The notes beneath the pieces are model-generated. The model saw nothing but the letters and a program-made list of their open reading frames with translations. It made no database searches and was not told the origin of the DNA. A stretch of 64,000 bases of DNA from Morinoia aosen (taxonomy: Eukaryota; Arthropoda; Malacostraca; Amphipoda; Talitridae). Positions 11,746 to 22,332 of this stretch are shown one piece after another. Numbering within the stretch: the first letter of the stretch is position 1; the number at the start of each line of letters is the position of its first letter. The position numbers were made by a program, and so were the translations under genes. The stretch is from the NCBI GenBank assembly GCA_030386875.1, contig CM059557.1, forward strand, positions 54,638,514 to 54,702,513, given 5' to 3'.

Positions 11746-14700
11746 TCTGGCTGTACTGTTTCTTGTGCCCATGATGAAAATGCCTTCCTAATTCCTACAT
11801 TTAATTTCCTTGCCACTCTCAAGGTATGAATTTTTCTCTAATTCATTTCCAATTTCAAGTCTTTGTCACTCTTAAAGGAATCATTTTCGACCACAAGGTT
11901 ATTGAGTAAAGTGTTGCATCAAAGGTCCTAACCTTACTTTGAAGTTTCTTCAACAAACTGCCGGTCACCATGTGTGGTTACTGTTCTGAAGAGTCACGGT
12001 GATTATTTTACCCTTGGCAAAATCTTCTTACGGAGAAGACCTTAGAGTTCAACCTCTTGTGCCCTTAATTTTCGAACTATTGCAACGCGCTCAGTACACA
12101 GTTCCGTTAAAGTTTCTGAGTACGAATTCTTCTAACGCTTATTTAACTGTCTTAACGACTAGTCGCTGTCGACATTCAAGAAAAAAAAAGAGTTACAAAT
12201 TTAACTCGACAAAAATTAATTTTCTCTATTTTTGTCTCGCAACTGGTAGGTTTTGCTCCAAGAAGAACTTGGTTTGCAATTTTTACATTACCTTGAATGA
12301 CTTGAGAAACTGAGAAACTCATGACGCCAAACATTTCCAGGAAATATGAGCACTGCAAAGGCAATTTTTTAAACGAAGCATCACTCAGTAAAATAATACG
12401 ACTTATAAGGAGTCAAAAACAAGAGGTATGCTGATCAATTAAAACGGTTTCAAACTTTTTCGTAATCAGGTGAGATATGCGTCCTAAATTTCTTCGATTT
12501 TAAGTTTCATTTCAAGTCGATTTGTTCATGGTGGCTAACCAGCGACGAATTAGGATATTACCAATAAAGCGTCAGCATAGTTGCCACTGGCTAAAGTCAG
12601 GCTAAGCAATTCAATTCATGCTCGGAAGCTCAACAATTTGTCGGAGCTCTAGCAGTACAACTCATTATAAAAGAAAAAGATTCTGTTCGCTATTAACTGA
12701 AGTGCTTTTTAAACTTTAAGGAGAATACAAAACTAAAGAGTTTGATATTCAATGTTTGGCCAATTGCGTTTACATCTCTGTTTCATCTAGCAGTTCTATT
12801 CGTAACCTGATTAGGTAGATGAGTAAGATATTGAACGTATGCAGAACTTTTATAATTATTCTAGTTAGATTTCCGCAGCATTGGACAAGTTCCATCGTTC
12901 CCGCATATTATTAGTAGTATTATTCGTGAATGACACATTTCCTCTTCGCATTTTTCGATTAATTCGTTCAGTAAGATTTGCTCTATGTGGTCAAAGTGTT
13001 AATGGAACTTCTACAATAAAGAAAGTAGACAACTTTCTACGTACAATGTCGGTATCATTTCCGTATGCAATAACGTAATCCGATGATTTCATTGACTTTG
13101 AAGTCGAAATAACCGATTGTTTTTACGGAACGAGTGGAACTCCAAAGAGTGATCAAGGCTTACAGACGTAGCAGTTAGAGTGCAGTTTGCAGTTGCTGAC
13201 TTTCCATAGTCGGTCTGCCGAGACCAGTTGCCATAAAGCACTTGGAATAGTGTCGATCAGCAGCCAAAGGCCGTTCTCGGTTAGGCAGGACAGGCCCGTG
13301 TTTTTACAAGCCACAGCTGTAGGCAAAGCGGCCTCTCGCTCGGGGATCTGCTCGGCAAAAACGTCCGTCCTCGCATCACGTTGAAAGCGCCTTGCGCACT
13401 AACGAATAACGGGGCTTCATGATTAGAAAGTGCTCGAAAAATCGGATTTTTCCTAACTTCCCCTGAGCTTGTAGAGTACATCTGCAAACCCGAATGGGGA
13501 TGGTGTTAAATTAGGTCTATGGTCTCCTATAAAGAAATATTTATGCAAATACGTTCAGGTTGGCAGAGCGAATTAATAACCTATTATTTGAAACGAAACA
13601 TAAGAATGTCATAAGTTTGTCGTTAGATTTTATAAAGGGAAGCTAAGACCAGTTCGACACGAAGAAAAAGAAATAACATGAATTTTTTTTCAAAGTATCA
13701 CGTTATAGAAAGCTTCACAAAGTTACTTGACTATCTCCTCAAATCCGTTATTGAGAAAATAATACCTCAGTTCAACATTCTAAATAGAGAAGAACTCATT
13801 GGCCTACTTTCCGACGTGGAATAACTTGATATAAGCGGCGCATCTCATGATTGCATGTGGTAGCTCAAGTAATGGCAAGCTACGCTCTTCCATAACATTT
13901 ATCGTCTCTGTAATTGCAGCTGACGAGGGCATTCCTCGTAGAGCACGGAGAGTTAGCCCTCAGGTGTAGACATCTTCCTGCGTTCCTTCACGAGATCCAG
14001 ATCGAAGCTCCGCAGAAACCTTCAGTAGCGGCGCAAAAAATGCTGAACTCTTCATGCCTACACTGGGACTTGCATAGCTGTGGATTTGGTGAGCCAGCTT
14101 TCCCACCTACTGTAGAGGGTATGGAAAGATGCAGGATTCTGGGAGTGCATGTGCAACCGTTGAAAAAATAGAGACCAATCTGAAAATAATGCGCTGATGT
14201 AAAGTTTGGTTCTGTTTATCACACAACTACATGCCACTGAACATATTTGATAAATGTTTTGGCGTTACAAACATTCGGATGTTAGGATTGTTTGCTGGTA
14301 AATGCTTGAATGGGGTAAATGCTTGAGTATTTCGAATGCATAGATATTAAGACATTAGGGCGTTAATACTGTATGAATTGGCAATTATTAGCATTGGGAG
14401 GCATATATGTTGCATATCATGAATGTTTTCTGAGAGGCATCTTTTAATGTTATGATTTGTAGCATTTACGGATGCAGGAAAATATTTTGATCCTTAAATT
14501 TGGTGGCGCCTTAGATGTTATGGATGTTTTAGGTTTCTAAATGTTGAATAATGTACAACGATCTGGATGTATGAAGGTTACGAGATTAGAAAACCTGCAT
14601 TATGGATGCTAAGACGTGACGAGTTTTTGAACGCAAATATTTGAAAGTAATGTGGAACTTTCGGTGTTGTCGGTGCGTGGATGTTATTTAGGGCCAACTT

Positions 14701-14949
14701 CTGTTATCGGCATATTTTTTACGCAGGCAATATCTTAACTGTCCAATTTGACCAGTTCTATTATTTGTATTCGTATATTATTCGTTATTCGTTCAGTACT
14801 ATCACATAGAATTCCTCACGCAAAAATTCTTTAGGGTCGTAATTTCAACGTGATACACAAAAAATGCATTCGCTACCATAAAAAGATTAAGAAAATGAAT
14901 TCAGATTCTCCCTCAATTTGGAGGCGGCCAGGCTCGATAACAGGGCGCG
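11746..14949. other. AT-rich DNA without recognisable gene
   Basis: Open frames reach 104 codons (11999-12313 plus), but none shows a recognisable domain. Between about 14270 and 14690 the word 'ggatgtta' or 'gatgttatgg' recurs irregularly in very degenerate form, which may be an old simple repeat. I see no other structure. Confidence 0.4.
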
Positions 14950-14952
14950 AGT

Positions 14953-15109
14953 AAGGCCGCCCGCCCACTGATGCAATTCCATGCGATGCGATTCGCCTGA
15001 ATCGGCAGTGAGTTAGGTAGCACCGTAGGAATAGCATTGTGTTACCTAACTCATTGCCGATTGAGGCGAATCGCATCGCATGGAATCGCCTCAGTGGGCG
15101 GGCGGCCTT
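14953..15109. mobile_element. 157-bp palindromic MITE with 3-bp TSD (AGT)
   Basis: The left half starts 'aaggccgcccgcccactga' and the right half ends with its near reverse complement. The arms of about 70 bp also share 'ccatgcgatgcgattcgcct' and 'gagttaggta' and are separated by a short centre near 15032. The trinucleotide AGT flanks both sides (14950-14952 and 15110-15112). Size, near-complete palindromy and a 3-bp duplication fit a nonautonomous DNA transposon. A PIF/Harbinger relationship is possible, but the duplication is not the usual TWA, so I leave the superfamily open. It has no coding capacity. Confidence 0.85.
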
Positions 15110-15225
15110 AGTCGATTTGGTCTCCACCAGACTTGGAACAGCCAGCGCTGACGTCGCACATCCATGCTCACGGTGTGGGGCGAGGAGTCATGACGGGCAG
15201 CGGGGATTTGGAAGAAGTATCCTGT

Positions 15226-15569
15226 GCCCCTCAGGGGGATACAACTATTATATCCATGGGAATTAGCACTCTAACGGGGACAATATGAGTCCGAGCTAAA
15301 AGTAAAAATATTTATTTTTGTTGAAATAAAATGTGTTTTTTTTGAGGGACATCTTTTTCGGTTCACTGCTGCCTGTTTTTCAACACCTTTAACTTTCTTC
15401 CACAACTTTTATCTAGTTTCCTAACTTTCCCTCTCAACTTACTGTTTCCATGTGCACGGGATCCTCTGTGAGAACACACCTCATGCATAAATGGGGCCTT
15501 CAACCTTCCTCTCTTAGAATATCTTTGTTGTGATAAGGCAAGCTGAAACTAACTAATAATCAATCAATC
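15226..15569 (+). mobile_element. SINE-like retroposon, 344 bp, 13-bp TSD
   Basis: Full-length member of the retroposon family that recurs through the window. It opens with 'cccctcagggggatacaact', contains 'cggttcactgctgcctg' and ends in a short AT-rich tail 'aataatcaatcaatc'. A perfect 13-bp duplication, AGAAGTATCCTGT, lies at 15213-15225 and 15570-15582, which indicates target-primed reverse transcription. This copy carries the 'gagaacacacctcatgcat' version of the 3' half, unlike the 28.3, 56.8 and 59.2 kb copies, so it represents another subfamily. Confidence 0.9.
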
Positions 15570-15582
15570 AGAAGTATCCTGT

Positions 15583-16732
15583 TATCAGGTTGATGTTTGA
15601 TTTTAAGGTTGAATGCCATCCCCTGTACACCAAGTAATACAATGATATTTGGGTGGTCTGTCCATCTCCACTCCTATCACGTAAACTGGACACCACAACA
15701 CTTCATAATAACTGCAACTTTTTTCTTTCACCACAACTTGATTATCATGAAATTCATTTGAAATATTCCTGAGAGAAAAATAAAGGAATCAGGCAATGAA
15801 AAGACGTGTATTAAAACAGTTCATTTAGAACAGTTTTCACAAGGAATCATAGTTCTAGAGTGAGATCGAAAAACGCTATTATTTTTTTTGCTGGTTGTAC
15901 ACATAATTATAATTAAATCATTTGCGGACAATCAGTGTTGCTACAAGGGCGAACGAAATAAGTCCACACGATGTTTTTCGAAAACAAAACAAGTCTGAAA
16001 TAAAATACTTGGAAATTGCGCGCATCATGAAAAGAATCAGTCAATCATTCTCATATGATGGACGCTAAAAACGCAGAAAGATAATATGGGTCGTACGTGT
16101 TCATTGATCGAGTTTTATTTTAAGGGACATCCCCGGGTTGGCAACTTCTGTGTTCATGGGTCTTAGATATTTCGATCAACTGAATTGTTAGTCTGACTGC
16201 TTTATTTTGAATTGATGTCATGATGTATTTCTTTCATCGTAATCCCTGGCATTTAACCTGAAAATTTTTATTGATCTAAAATCTAAATAGTTAGCTAGTG
16301 AGTTTTAAAACATAAATGCAATGATTTCCTAGTAGCATTGCATTGAGAGCATTGTGTACACATAACCCGTGTGTTGCATGTGTTAAAGAACAAATTAGTA
16401 AGTTAACCATTTCGTGTACTATGAATCAATTGCAACATAACTGTCCGCTACTGGGCACAATTTATCCAAGTTTGGTGGTTTGGATGTGACGATGTTATTG
16501 ATCTGACGATAACATGGATGAAAGGGACGTTAGAATGCTATTTATTGCTATGGCATTGCATCAGTGCAAGGTTCTAGGCCGTGATTATCTTCTGATTAAG
16601 TGATGCAACGCAACTTGATCGAGTAATATGCGCTCTGTTCGCGCTCGGCTAGTACGAAACAAAATTAATAATTTAAGCTTTGAATTATTCTGTGACAACT
16701 TGTTATTTGACCTACATGGCACGTAACTATAG
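15583..16732. other. AT-rich DNA without recognisable feature
   Basis: No repeat shared with the rest of the window, no open frame of note and no hairpin above background was seen. Confidence 0.45.
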
Positions 16733-16968
16733 GATAAGAACATTAGGGTAAACACGATTTCATACTTTAAAATTTACCCTTTAACTGTCTCCCCGTACCA
16801 AATATGGCACGGTCCATAAAAATATTCAAATTCTCATTTGTGCCGCAATATGTTCTTGGAGTGTACTGCTAACAAGCAGTTTCGTTGTTTTCTGATGATG
16901 GTGACAATCTGGTGCCAGGAGCAGTCGCATAAAAATTATTGTAATATTGGTAACCTGATGTGAAATAA
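16733..16968 (+). repeat. Interspersed repeat, inverted partner at 19350-19592
   Basis: About 235 bp that aligns, at roughly three-quarters identity by eye, to the reverse complement of 19350-19592. Shared words include 'gtaccaaatatggcac', 'attctcatttgtg' and 'ttttctgatgatggtg'. The match starts upstream of 'accctttaactg' and fades after 'taaaataatg'. No open frame. The class is unknown: both copies are diverged and target-site duplications are not visible. Confidence 0.7.
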
Positions 16969-17992
16969 TGTAAATATTGATGGATAGCCATGTAAAATGT
17001 ATAGCAGCGTCGTTTTTGTCGTCTATGTACTATGATTCAAAATATTAAAAACGGATAGAAATAAGTTGTTCAGAAGCCACCTCGCTTCTCATGTTCAATA
17101 TGTTCAAAAAAAGTGTGACGACAATCAAATTGCACTGAAAACAGACACAGGAAAACCAAGATTATACTGCTCGAAAATACAACGAATCGAAATGATGAAA
17201 TTGAAAATAATAATTCTTTATTTGATAAGTTGTAACGGTTTGTTATGCGATGGTTTTTTTATTTTTTATTTGAAAGACTGATGAGATTTTTTCCAAAGAA
17301 TATATCGCAAAATATCTCAATTCTGGGCCACAAGTAGGAGTTTGCCGGCAGTGAGAGCACAAATTTCATTTTCTTGGGACATTTAACAAAATGTTATTTA
17401 TAATCACCAAAAATTTCATGATTTCAGGGGATTTACTTAAGAAAACTTGGTATCAAGACTCACCTCGTCCGTTGTATCTTTCTTCACTGCAGCAGCTCCG
17501 TCAATAAGTGATCAATTTGTTCTACGCGTGAAGCTCACTTTTGGGGTCCGCGCTTTATACGTTGCTGCAACGCTAAACAATTACCCCACAGACTCATTCA
17601 TCAAATTCTATTTTTACTTCAGATACCTAGTATAGTACAGATCCAAAACAAGCATGCGTCACTTTGGTATTATTTTGAAATGCACTTCCGGCAATCAAAG
17701 CCTGCACTCTAAAGTCTTGGACTGTCTTGTTGTACAGTGGGATTATAATGGAATTGCAACAGAACGAAAAAATCACTTATCAACAGTCTGGAAACGTTGG
17801 GCTTTTTCCCTCACGCTGCTCCTCTGTTGCCGGAGCTTGGCACTTTCCCTCACTCTACGCGACGGCTGCCACTGACCGACTGAGCAAAGAAAGTCATCAA
17901 TGGCTCGCTGGGAAGGACAGGCAACCCGCGATCATCGTCAGCCACTGATGCATCAGCCATGGTGGCATCAGCTCCCGTGGCATCTGATGCAG
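16969..17992. other. AT-rich DNA without recognisable gene
   Basis: Contains only overlapping open frames of 62-73 codons. The stretch from about 17780 to 17960 is GC-richer and precedes the 42-bp array. Its translations show no domain. Confidence 0.4.
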
Positions 17993-18195
17993 CACGTACT
18001 GTTTTGGTGTGCATGTGGCAGGCATCACATGTCCCACGTACTGTTTTGGTGTGCATGTGGCAGGCATTAGGTGTCCCACGTACTGTTGTGGTGTGCATGT
18101 GGCAGGCATCACATGTCCCACGTACTGTTTTGGTGTGCATGTGACAGGCATCACGTGTCCCACGTACTGTTTTGGTGTGCATGTGGCAGGCATCA
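17993..18195 (+). repeat. 42-bp minisatellite, 5 units
   Basis: Five head-to-tail units start at 17993, 18035, 18077, 18119 and 18161, each built on 'cacgtactgttttggtgtgc' and 'atgtggcaggcatcac'. The units are over 90 percent identical by eye. As 42 is a multiple of three, several frames stay open on both strands and give 14-residue peptide repeats. These are by-products of the array. The array abuts the mariner remnant at 18236. Confidence 0.92.
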
Positions 18196-18235
18196 ACTAT
18201 ATGAGTAGCTGCTGCTTGTGCTTATAAACGCAACT

Positions 18236-19115
18236 TGCAGGGTGTTTCAAATAAATTCATATCAACTGCTTCTCTATGCTTAATCCCATCAAGTCGAGGA
18301 AAAAGTAAAATGAATATGAAAAATTTTAATCGTTTTATCAGTGCACCAGAGAAACAAAAATTTTATTCGATATGGTCTCTTTCAGCCATGATGACAGCTG
18401 TGCACGCTTCCAAAAAACTGGACACGGCGCGGATAATTCTGCGGTTCTCCAGACTCCATGACTTTTTTGGTGTCCTTCTTGGGGGCTTTGACGCTGATTT
18501 GAAGCTCTACACAAGCCTCAGCCTCAATTAGCGACAAAAATAGTAACCCAATGGGTACAGGTCAGGAGAGTTGGAAGACCAAACGTCTTTCGCCCAGAGT
18601 CACACACCGGACCATTAGAGCAAGACAACGATTTTGCTCAGCTGTATGGGGTGTAGTCGAGTCCTTTTAGAATATAAACTTCTTTTTTGAAGTCTCGGCC
18701 TTCATCCATGTTAAGATTTCTCTTCACAAGAATCGGCATTGATATTTTCGTTGTCGGCGGAGAATGAGGTAAAGACGTCACCTTCACTCGGAACTGCGCA
18801 GAGGGTCATGACGCTCATTGGTTTCTTTGTGGTCTCCGTGAGTTAAACGTTAGAGCTTGAAGAGGCCACCTAGCGATCGTAACGTCTGTTGCAAGCCCTA
18901 GTAGTTAAAAAATCTCATCATCACAAAAGAACTCGATGGTCGATCCGTTGGTGATCAACCTGTTAAAAACTTTCTTTCGCTTCTGTTAAAAAGTTTTTCA
19001 TCTTATTATTTGAAAGATGCTTCGTATCTTGTGCAAAAGAGGCTAGGCCAAGGTTTTTAATCGTACTGTGAATTGTTGTGATGCTCACGAACCCCTTCTT
19101 AGGCACCGTTCATAT
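18236..19115 (-). pseudogene. Decayed mariner-type transposase with 3' terminal repeat
   Basis: On the minus strand, in order from high to low coordinates, fragments of an IS630/Tc1/mariner transposase appear. A helix-turn-helix tail lies near 18970-19085 (TIHSTIKNLGLASFAQDTKH). It is followed by a 'NRRYDRxVASSS' block near 18860-18890, corresponding to the family's NDRWLA region. Then come MSVMTLCAVPSEGDVF (about 18765-18822), DSTTPHTAEQN (about 18640-18672, second catalytic Asp region) and WAKDVWSSNSPDLYPLGYYF (about 18530-18590, the conserved NSPDLNPLDY motif). A C-terminal 'FWKRAQLSSWLKE' block lies near 18375. The blocks lie in different frames and are broken by several stops, so the gene is dead. 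'gcagggtgtttcaaataaat' at 18236 is the likely terminal repeat at the 3' end. The N-terminal DNA-binding region and opposite terminus were not found. Confidence 0.85.
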
Positions 19116-19349
19116 TACATACCTACCAGCAAATTTGTTTGTGTTCAATCATATGCACACTGGATATTATTTAATAATGTAAAATTATTTCAAATATTAA
19201 CACATTTTGTTTATCATGAGTGATGCATAAAGATGATTAACATTCAAGACTATCAAACCGGAAACTACTGAATATTGTTCTTCGTGGGTGTGAATAAGTT
19301 CAGCAACTTCTAGGACATTCTCAAAATATGAACATTTTAAAACAAGTGC

Positions 19350-19592
19350 ATTATTTTACTCTATGTTATCAGTATTAAAACCATTTTTATGAGACTGCTA
19401 CTGGTAGAAGATTGCCACCATCATCAGAAAACAAATGGAACTGCTTCTTGACAGTGAATTCCAACAACACATTAGGACACAAATGAGAATATGAGCATTT
19501 TTATTGAGTGTGCCATATTTGGTACTGAGGGACAATTAAGGGTTAACTCTAAAGTATACAATTGTGTTTAATTACCCCATAGTAAATGATAT
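19350..19592 (-). repeat. Interspersed repeat, inverted partner of 16733-16968
   Basis: Reverse-complement copy of the repeat at 16733. The copies enclose the 42-bp array and the mariner remnant, about 2.4 kb apart. They are too diverged to be a recent inverted duplication and more likely represent two insertions of one family. Confidence 0.7.
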
Positions 19593-20437
19593 ATCATTGT
19601 AAGTTACCAGAGAAATTTCCATCTTTTCATTGAATAGGTTTCATTTCATCCTCTAGTGCAATCAATATTGTGATGAAAATAAAAAGGTTGAATTCATTTT
19701 CAATTCTCTGCATAACATTTTTCAAACAGTGATTGATTATTACTTTATAGTTCAAATGAAATATGAATACTTCAAAAATGGGTTTTTAATTGTATAGAAG
19801 GATGAATTTTTGTTAATACATTGTTACACTCTGCACTAACCGAACGTGTTATGAATAATTTGGGACATAAACTTGTGAGTTGTACAAATAAACGTAATAC
19901 TGATATAATTTCTAATAAAATTTTGCACAACAGCTTATGGTTTCAAATTTATCAGGTAAAAAATTTCGTCAAATAAAATTATTTCCGAAAAAGCATTTTT
20001 GTCTAGCGGGAAAGCCAGAACCGATATCTTATAAAAAGTGTAAACAAACCTTGAGGCTTGACGAGTCAGTGCTGCTCTGTGCTGTGTTCGTGAAGGTGGC
20101 ATAGGCTCAAGTATTGATTATCTAATGAAAAGAAATATTGTGGTCCTTCATCCAAGAAGTGATTTTAAATAATTCATGTCAGGTAGGTTCGAAAGGGTTT
20201 TCTTTACAAAATATTTGATTCAGTTAGCTTAGTTTGATGAAAATGCTTATTTATGTGAATTTCAAATGGTTAGAATATGACCTGTGTCATCGTAAACTGC
20301 GTGAAAAAAATGTTGATTTATTTTGCTAAACTGTCCGATGACAATATTTATACAAATGTTGAGGTAAGATTTTTGAGACCTCTCATCTATGGTGTTCTAT
20401 GGACTGATTAAAATGTATAATAATCAAGAACAGTACA
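19593..20437. other. AT-rich DNA without recognisable feature
   Basis: Low-complexity AT-rich sequence between the interspersed repeat and the foldback element. No open frame or motif is worth reporting. Confidence 0.45.
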
Positions 20438-20445
20438 GTTCTAAC

Positions 20446-21123
20446 GGTCAATATGCATTTTAGGTGCTGCACGGAAATTAAGAATTTGGTTAGGAATAAT
20501 CAATAAAGGAACACATCAAAAACCTTTTACACAAATGACATTCTGCTCGCTGATGCATTATTTACAAATTATTGAACTTTGAAGTTGGCTGTTGCACGCC
20601 AAGCGTAATTTAATTAATAACTGAAGCTAATCCCCTATTACAAACGTAAAGAGGTTGGATTGTAAGGGTTAGCCACAGTTCTTCTAGTGAAAATTTTAAA
20701 TAAAGTTTCTAACCCACCCATGAGGGTGACGACCGCAATCTTGTTTACATCGGCTCCAAGATGGCGACCACCATGAGCGCCGCCATCTTGGAGCCGATGT
20801 AAACAAGATTGCGGTCATCACCCAAATGGGTGGGTTAGAAGCTTTATTTATAATTTTCACTAGTTAGAAGAACTGTGGCTAACCCTCAAGACCCAACCTT
20901 TTTACGTTTGTAAAAGGGGAAAAGCTTCCGTTATTAATTGAATTATGCTTGGCACGGTCGCTTCCTTGACGCGCGACAGCCAACTTCAAAGTTCAATAAT
21001 TTGAAAATAACGCATCAGCGAGCAGAATGTCATTCCTGTAAAAGGTATTTAAATGTGTTCCTTTATTGATTATTCCTAACCAATCTCTTAATTTTTGTGC
21101 AGCACCTAAAATGTATAATGACC
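20446..21123. mobile_element. 678-bp foldback element, 8-bp TSD (GTTCTAAC)
   Basis: Two arms of about 330 bp (20446-20766 and 20781-21123) are near-perfect reverse complements separated by a 14-bp loop. Arm tips read 'ggtcaatatgcattttagg' (left) and its near complement (right); the arms meet at 'ggctccaagatggcg' and 'cgccatcttggagcc'. The 8-mer GTTCTAAC directly flanks the element at 20438-20445 and 21124-21131. No coding sequence. An 8-bp duplication fits hAT, P, Merlin or MULE type transposition. The GGT start is shared with the neighbouring 21.3-23.4 kb family, which may indicate the same mobilising enzyme. Confidence 0.88.
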
Positions 21124-21345
21124 GTTCTAACTAGCATATTCTAGTAGGAAAGAATATATACAATGCTGCAATATTTTCTAGTTAGAAACAAATTAATCTT
21201 AATGCATTTTTGTGAAACTATATGTTCATTCCAAATGTTTAGAATGTTTCATTTCTAAAGGATTGTTGTTGTAGCCACAAGTGTATTAGGTTTAAAACTT
21301 GACATATGATGGTAATTTTTTTTGTTCAGAAATATATGTCAATTT

Positions 21346-21892
21346 GGTAAATCTTAAGGAGATGACAGTTGTCGATTTTCCACTTTTTGGTGCCTGAACC
21401 TAGTTAATTGAATCAAAATAAATAAGTTTTCTTCTATTCTTTTTTCATCTCAAATGAGTATTTTACGATTTATAGCGGTAAGTTTAGTTTCGTCATTGAT
21501 GACGAATGCGCTCGAATAAACAGCTACTCATCGATTTTCGAATTTTTGTTGCTTGAAACATGGTAATAACATCGAAATAAACAACTTTTATTCCATACAC
21601 TTTTTTCGTCAAATGAGTATTTAACGAGGTATAGCGGTAGGTTTGGTTTCGTCTTTCAAGACAGAGCGCTGGAAGCGAGACGCCATTGCAGTATTGCCAT
21701 ACAACTCGATCAAAGAATTTCTTTCCGCTTCAAAGACTGGAGTTGCGGTAAGTCATTTACCGCTATAACTAATAAAATACTCATTTGAGACAAAAAGTGC
21801 ATAGAAGAAAACTTGTTTATTTCGATCTAATTAACTATGCTAAGGCATCGAAATTTACAAAATCGACAACTGTCATCTCCTTCAGATTTACC
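21346..21892 (+). mobile_element. Foldback-type DNA element, copy A, 547 bp, 8-bp TSD
   Basis: Terminal inverted repeats read 'ggtaaatct(t/g)aaggaga' followed by 'tgacagttgtcgatttt' at both ends. The perfect 8-mer GTCAATTT flanks the element at 21338-21345 and 21893-21900. Inside, a roughly 60-bp module containing 'aaatgagtattt', then 'agcggtaa' and 'tttcgtc', occurs three times: twice forward near 21450 and 21615 and once reversed near 21765. The element has no gene. It is the reference copy of a family with two more members just downstream. Confidence 0.92.
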
Positions 21893-21924
21893 GTCAATTT
21901 TTTTGTGTGTATGGAGAATTTTGA

Positions 21925-22138
21925 CTATGGCTGGTTGAACTGCAGTTTAATATTTGACAGAAATTTATGTCAATTTTTTAAAATAAATTGGGAAGACAGC
22001 GCTAAATTAATTGTTTCCTTTAGTTTCATTTTAGTCATTTGTGAAGATTTAGGTTGTGACTCTGGCTACAGGTCAGTCAGTGGCACTATGAAAATTTGTT
22101 TATTGACCACAGAGGCTTATGCTGCAGTCAGACTCTTT
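21925..22138 (+). mobile_element. Old piggyBac-like MITE (same family as 25236 and 30575)
   Basis: The ends carry 'ttgaactgcag' (left, about 21935) and 'gctgcagtcagactc' (right, about 22120), diverged forms of the CACTTTGACTGCGAC terminal repeat. Internal words 'ttaatatttgacagaaa', 'cagtcagtggca' and 'ctatgaaaattt' align with the two better copies. Its length of about 214 bp matches their 217-219 bp. Flanking TTAA is no longer clear on the left. This is the most decayed of the three copies. Confidence 0.6.
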
Positions 22139-22235
22139 TTTTTTAAATGTTTTTATTATTTATTAGGTTAATCAAATTTTTAAGTTCTAATGAACTTTGC
22201 TGTTTTTTAAATTAAAGGTGCTTTTTGTATAAAAT

Positions 22236-22297
22236 ACATATATATATATTGTTCAGTAAGTAGGTTTAACTAGGCTTTCAATATATATATATATAGT
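22236..22297. repeat. Two short (AT)n microsatellites
   Basis: 'catatatatatatt' at about 22236 and 'aatatatatatatatag' at about 22280. A third short AT run lies at 23430-23440 just outside copy C. They are ordinary simple repeats. Confidence 0.8.
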
Positions 22298-22332
22298 TAT
22301 TTTTCTCTAAAGTTATCATGACTTTGTTTTAT

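Noticed and set aside
11999-12313. 104-codon open frame as a small gene
   Set aside because: No domain, no compositional signal, and the sequence is AT-rich with an overlapping minus frame. Expected by chance at this scale.
16770-16968. piggyBac-like MITE starting at 'accctttaactg'
   Set aside because: Similarity with the partner copy extends beyond this point, so TTAA-adjacent sequence is not the repeat boundary.
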